From assembly GCF_003627795.1 (NCBI RefSeq), contig NZ_CP032686.1, positions 310,001-374,000 of the forward strand: 64,000 bases of DNA, in the 5' to 3' direction. Under the pieces are notes generated by a model. The model was not told the DNA's origin and searched no databases. It saw nothing but the letters and a program-made list of their open reading frames with translations. The translations under genes were made by a program, and so were the position numbers. Origin of the DNA: Rhizobium sp. CCGE531 (GTDB lineage: Bacteria > Pseudomonadota > Alphaproteobacteria > Rhizobiales > Rhizobiaceae). Every line of letters begins with the position of its first letter. The first letter of the stretch is position 1. This document shows positions 60,424 through 64,000 of the stretch, one piece after another.

Positions 60424-61560
60424 TCAGGCGGAAACCGGCGGCAGCAGGGTGTTGAGGAAAGGTAGGAGTGCCGCCCCCAGCGCCACGCCGCCGCCACTGA
60501 AGCTTGCGGGCTTCATCGGCGAAATCCATGGCGTCAGGAAGGGCCGCTTCGACGTGTCGCGCCGCTCGACGGAAAGCTGATGGATCAGCGCCTCGATGAC
60601 GCTTCGCGGCAGGTCGCCGCCGATCATGATGACGCTCGGCGCGATGAAGCCGGCAATTGCGATGATCGGGTCGAGCAGATGGCTTGCCGCCTCGCGGATC
60701 CATTGCGTCAGCAGCGGAGAAGACGGCTCCTTTCCCTCCAAAAGGCGGGCGAATTCGTCATCGCCGATAAGCGCGCACAGGGCGCCGAAGCCGACGACAG
60801 TGTTCAACGGGACATTGTCGGGGCCTGTGCGCATGTCGCCGATATTGCCGGCGCGCCCGTGGACGCCCGAATAGGGAATACCGCGAACGAGGAAACCGGC
60901 CTGGACATCCTCGTCGATGATGATCATCGCTAGCCCGCCTTCGGCGGCAGGCGTGCCGATCGCGCGCTCGGCGAGCAGGCTTGCCGTGCATTCGTTCTCG
61001 ACATGGCTGCGCGGAAGTTTCGATGCCGCATCAAACTCGTCTGCCTCTTCCGCGGTCCAATCATTCGAACCGATCCCCAAGCCGATGATCGGCAGACCGG
61101 CATGGCGGCCGGTCATGGCTTCTATGACAGAGAGGACGGATTCCACTCTCGTCGTTTGGGCGAGGGGAAAACAAACGCGGTCGTGAACCCGGCCGCTGAG
61201 GTCGACGAGAACGGCTTCGCCCCGGTTTTGACGGATCCTGACGCCGATCGAAAAGGCTGCCTCGGGCCGCAGGGCGAATTCGGTCGCGGTCGTGCCGTTG
61301 CCCGCGCCGTTGCGGCGGTGCGACGTCACCAATCCTTCGTCGCCAAGGCGCCGCAGAATGTTGGTAATTCCAGGGCCGGTCAGCCCGGAGTGCCGGCCGA
61401 GCTCCATGCGGGTCAATGGACCGTGGCGACGGATTGCCTCCAAGATGACACGGATATTTCTGTCGGCGATTTCTCCTGACCGCAGACCAAGTGTTTTACC
61501 CCGCGCAGCGTCCGTTCCTTCCGGCGGACGCCGCCGTGGACTGGATCGAAGATACCGCAT
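60424..61560 (-). CDS. ROK-family transcriptional regulator
   Basis: A 378-residue regulator with winged helix (NIRVILEAIRRHGPLTRMELGRHSGLTGPGITNILRRLGDEGLV) and a ROK domain (AFSIGVRIRQNRGEAVLVDLSGRV, HVENECTASLLAERAIG, GRAGNIGDMRTG, PSVIMIGGDLP). The ROK cysteine zinc motif is not apparent. It is unlike the ROK protein at 54570-55808 in sequence, so the two are not a recent duplication. It lies divergent from the alpha-mannosidase gene and 15 bases from the convergent dehydrogenase gene. It is the best candidate to bind the shared operator in the promoters at 59060 and 61631. Confidence 0.9.
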   Translation of the reverse strand: MRYLRSSPRRRPPEGTDAARGKTLGLRSGEIADRNIRVILEAIRRHGPLTRMELGRHSGLTGPGITNILRRLGDEGLVTSHRRNGAGNGTTATEFALRPEAAFSIGVRIRQNRGEAVLVDLSGRVHDRVCFPLAQTTRVESVLSVIEAMTGRHAGLPIIGLGIGSNDWTAEEADEFDAASKLPRSHVENECTASLLAERAIGTPAAEGGLAMIIIDEDVQAGFLVRGIPYSGVHGRAGNIGDMRTGPDNVPLNTVVGFGALCALIGDDEFARLLEGKEPSSPLLTQWIREAASHLLDPIIAIAGFIAPSVIMIGGDLPRSVIEALIHQLSVERRDTSKRPFLTPWISPMKPASFSGGGVALGAALLPFLNTLLPPVSA

Positions 61561-61630
61561 ACCCGACTTCCCTGAGCACCTTCATGCTTGTGTACCACGG
61601 CAAAAACTCTCGCAACTTATTTCTTGGCTG

Positions 61631-61660
61631 CTTGACGCAAAAACAAAGTTACTTAATCTA
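61631..61660 (+). promoter_or_regulatory. Sigma70-like promoter with the same operator-like core, facing the alpha-mannosidase
   Basis: Plus strand: -35 TTGACG (61632-61637), 16-base spacer with AAGTTACTT, -10 TAATCT (61654-61659). The core AAAGTTACTTAATCTA differs by one base from its counterpart at 59060-59089 (minus strand). It lies about 110 bases before the mannosidase ATG and 70 bases upstream of the divergent ROK start, so it could serve to regulate both. Confidence 0.7.
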
Positions 61661-61771
61661 AGTTCAGCGATGCGATCCGCCTGGAGGAGACGGGACGTGG
61701 TGCTTGCGACCTATTCGCGCTGATATGTTCTCTCCCCGCCGTCAATTGCCGATTTTCCGATAGGACCCGCC

Positions 61772-64000
61772 ATGTCTCTCACCATTGCTCAACGCCTCGA
61801 TCGCTTGAAGGTCCGTATTGCCGAGCTTGCCCATTGGCGCGACAGACAGAGCCGCGACATCGATGGCTGGACCTTTGACGGCGAGCCGATTGCGCATCGC
61901 CAGGACTGGCCGCACCGCAGGGGAACGGTCCATTTCGCCGCATCGGCAACGGCGCCGCACGACTGGCCGCTTGAACAGACCCGCCTGCAGCTCGATCTGG
62001 GCGGCGAGAGCCTGCTGACATTGCGTTACCCCGATGGCGAAACAGAGACGTTCGGGCTCGACCCCTACCACCAGGAGTTTCCGATCAAGGGGCGGGACTT
62101 CCAGATCGCGACCGAGAGCGTCGCACGCTTTCCTTTCGGTGAGCCGAACAGGGCGCCGCGATTGAACAAGGCGCGGCTGATCTGGCTGGACGAGCCGGTC
62201 CACCGGCTGCATCTCCTGTTGCAGCAGATCGGCGAGGCCGCCGATGTGCTCGACGGTCACGACGTCGTGCCGCATCTGATCGATGCGGCGGAACGGGCGC
62301 TGCGCAGCCTCGATTGGCCTTCCGACACGGCTGCCTACATCGCGCGCATATCGGGTGCGGAAATGCAGCAGAAGATCTGGGAACTGCCGGAACTTCAGGA
62401 CAATCCCGCCGGTCTCAGTGAAACGCAGAGCGCTTCGGCCTCCGCCGCCCATGATCGCCTGCTTGAACAATTGAAGGGGCTTCAGAAGCGCTTTCCGCAA
62501 AATGGCGAACTGCTGCTGACCGGCCATGCGCATATCGATCTCGCATGGCTTTGGCCCTATGGCGAGACGCGACGGAAGATGCGCCGCACCTTCAATACGG
62601 CGCTGTCGTTGATGGAACGCTCCGACGATTTCCGCTTCAATCAATCGACCGCCCATTATTACGCGCAGATGGAAGAGGATGATCCGAAGCTTCTCGAGCG
62701 GATCAAGAAGAAGGTCGCCGAGGGCAAATGGGAAACCGTCGGCGGCATGTGGGTCGAGCCCGATACCAATATGCCGACGGGTGAGAGCCTCGCCCGCCAG
62801 GTGCTCTATGGGCAGCGCTATTTCGAAAAGCATTTCGGTCTGCGCCACACCGTTTGCTGGCTGCCGGATTGCTTCGGCTTTTCGGGCGCCCTGCCGCAGA
62901 TCCTGCGGCTCGGAGGCATCGACAGCTTCTTCACGATCAAGGTGAACTGGAGCGAGACCAATCGCATCCCGTCCGACCTCTTCTGGTGGAAGGGGCTCGA
63001 CGGCAGCAAGGTGCTGACCCATACGTTCGACAATCCCATGCAAGGCTACAACGGCTTCGTGCAGCCGGATTGCTTCGTGCCGACATGGAAGAATTTCCGT
63101 GGCAAGACGGAGCACGACACGTCGCTGCTGGCCGTCGGTTATGGTGACGGCGGCGGCGGTGTCACACCGGAAATGGTCGAGCGCGAAGTGCAGCTGCGCG
63201 ACTTTCCGGCGATCCCGAGGGCGCGCTGGGGCACCGTGAAGGGCTATTATGAAAGGGCGCATCGCACGGCAGCGGAAAAGGATCTGCCGGTCTGGGATGG
63301 AGAAATCTACCTCGAACTGCACCGCGCGACGCTGACGACGCAAAGCGGCGTCAAGCGCAAGCATCGCCAGGCCGAACGTGCGCTAATCACGGCCGAGACG
63401 CTGGCTTCGCTCGGGCACATGCTGGGTGCCGCCGCGCCTCAAAGCCTCGAAGCGGAATGGCGCACCGTCCTGAAGAACGAGTTTCACGACATCCTGCCGG
63501 GATCGAGCATTCGCGAGGTCTATGCCGATGCCGAACGGGAACTCGATGGTGTGATCGATAATGCCAAGGCCGAGCAGGCCAAGGCGCTGAAGGCCCTATC
63601 GGCCCATCTGCCGACGGGCGGCGTCACGGATGCTTTGATTGTCGTCAACCCGTCACTTTCACCGCGAACGCTCACCACAGTGCTTTCCGACGGAACGATC
63701 CTGTCATCCGCCGATCTTGTCGCGCCGCTTTCCGTCGCGATCTTCGACCGCAAGGCGCTCAAGCCCGCCGGCATGCTGAAAGCTGATGCCCATCACCTTG
63801 AGAACGAACATCTCTCTGTCGTCATCGGCAAGGACGGCGCCGTATCGAGCCTTGTTCATAAGGCGACGGGGCGGGAGGCAATCGAAGGGGCTGCCAATCA
63901 GCTCTGGGTCTATCCCGCCGACAAGCCGCGCAACTGGGATGCCTGGGACGTCGATGCCGACTATGCGGAGAAAGGCATTCGCCTCGATCAGCCCGAGAGC
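61772..64000 (+). CDS. GH38 family alpha-mannosidase, partial at window end
   Basis: 743 codons are visible and the frame runs off the window; the family is about 1000 residues. An N-terminal accessory domain (about 1-240) precedes the GH38 catalytic domain: GELLLTGHAHIDLAWLWPYGETRRK (metal-binding His and Asp), GMWVEPDTNMPTGESLARQ, and HTVCWLPDCFGFSGALPQIL, where the Asp of LPDCFGFS is the expected nucleophile. A mid domain contains LKNEFHDILPGSSIREVYADAE (metal-binding His). No signal peptide is seen, so it should act in the cytoplasm on imported manno-oligosaccharides. It shares promoter sequence with the ABC operon, which supports a common catabolic pathway. ATG at 61772. Confidence 0.93.
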   Translation, partial: MSLTIAQRLDRLKVRIAELAHWRDRQSRDIDGWTFDGEPIAHRQDWPHRRGTVHFAASATAPHDWPLEQTRLQLDLGGESLLTLRYPDGETETFGLDPYHQEFPIKGRDFQIATESVARFPFGEPNRAPRLNKARLIWLDEPVHRLHLLLQQIGEAADVLDGHDVVPHLIDAAERALRSLDWPSDTAAYIARISGAEMQQKIWELPELQDNPAGLSETQSASASAAHDRLLEQLKGLQKRFPQNGELLLTGHAHIDLAWLWPYGETRRKMRRTFNTALSLMERSDDFRFNQSTAHYYAQMEEDDPKLLERIKKKVAEGKWETVGGMWVEPDTNMPTGESLARQVLYGQRYFEKHFGLRHTVCWLPDCFGFSGALPQILRLGGIDSFFTIKVNWSETNRIPSDLFWWKGLDGSKVLTHTFDNPMQGYNGFVQPDCFVPTWKNFRGKTEHDTSLLAVGYGDGGGGVTPEMVEREVQLRDFPAIPRARWGTVKGYYERAHRTAAEKDLPVWDGEIYLELHRATLTTQSGVKRKHRQAERALITAETLASLGHMLGAAAPQSLEAEWRTVLKNEFHDILPGSSIREVYADAERELDGVIDNAKAEQAKALKALSAHLPTGGVTDALIVVNPSLSPRTLTTVLSDGTILSSADLVAPLSVAIFDRKALKPAGMLKADAHHLENEHLSVVIGKDGAVSSLVHKATGREAIEGAANQLWVYPADKPRNWDAWDVDADYAEKGIRLDQPES

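Noticed and set aside
61742..63364. A 540-codon frame antisense to the alpha-mannosidase
   Set aside because: The sense strand encodes intact GH38 motifs; the antisense frame shows no domain and lacks a ribosome site.
1..64000. tRNA, rRNA or riboswitch genes
   Set aside because: No cloverleaf-like segment with a CCA-type or TTCGA loop pattern, rRNA core, or known riboswitch core was recognised by eye; a dedicated covariance search would be decisive.

Overview
The window looks like a chromosomal or large-replicon segment of a Rhizobiaceae bacterium (Rhizobium/Agrobacterium type). The grounds are GC-rich genes with strong GGAGG-type ribosome binding sites, several LacI- or ROK-controlled sugar ABC operons, ExoF/ExoY-like exopolysaccharide genes, an alphaproteobacterial curli locus with csgH, and dispersed TAGAGCA...TGCTCTA palindromic repeats typical of rhizobial intergenic regions. 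No tRNA, rRNA or CRISPR array was seen.

Layout. (1) 1-5912: a sugar ABC importer operon (isomerase/epimerase-like TIM barrel, binding protein, two permeases, ATPase cut by the window edge) diverges from a LacI-family regulator, with two LacI-type palindromes between them. (2) 6528-21467: polysaccharide genes. These are two GT4 glycosyltransferases, an ExoF-like export protein, a Wzz/BY-kinase-like protein fused to a GT2 glycosyltransferase, an ExoY-like initiating sugar transferase, a Wzx flippase, a TIGR04325-type methyltransferase-like protein, a GMC oxidoreductase, a DegT aminotransferase and a phosphopantetheinyl transferase. (3) 21437-35611: a minus-strand NRPS/PKS assembly line, A-PCP, then KS-AT-ACP-aminotransferase-C-A-PCP, then C-PCP-TE, then a formyltransferase-like/beta-propeller protein. 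(4) 35915-39548: more polysaccharide genes (Tat-exported GH16 glycanase, Wzy-like polymerase, pyruvyl transferase). (5) 39549-41503: an AT-rich regulatory stretch with a Crp/Fnr and a LuxR/NarL-type regulator. (6) 41940-45551: an IS91-family element with its own tyrosine recombinase, then an IS630-family element split by a -1 frameshift, followed by a HigBA-like pair plus a DUF6941-like gene (to 47058). (7) 47386-52577: curli (curlin, CsgH, curlin-like, CsgF, CsgG), two small secreted proteins and an IalB-like protein. (8) 52606-64000: a second sugar ABC operon with its own ROK regulator, a Gfo/Idh/MocA dehydrogenase, a second ROK regulator and a GH38 alpha-mannosidase cut by the window end.

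The most notable system is the NRPS/PKS assembly line embedded inside a complete-looking Wzx/Wzy exopolysaccharide locus, with a dedicated phosphopantetheinyl transferase. By domain logic it would load an amino acid, extend it once with malonate, transaminate the beta-keto group (giving a beta,gamma-diamino acyl unit), condense it with another amino acid (possibly glycine) and pass it to an odd terminal C-PCP-TE protein. In that protein the condensation motif has lost its catalytic second histidine and the thioesterase has cysteine as nucleophile. Whether the product is a free metabolite or a decoration of the polysaccharide cannot be decided from sequence. Other points worth attention are the BY-kinase/GT2 fusion, a dispersed repeat that encodes part of a curlin-like signal peptide, another repeat that supplies an NRPS stop codon, and two near-identical promoters flanking the ROK/mannosidase region.
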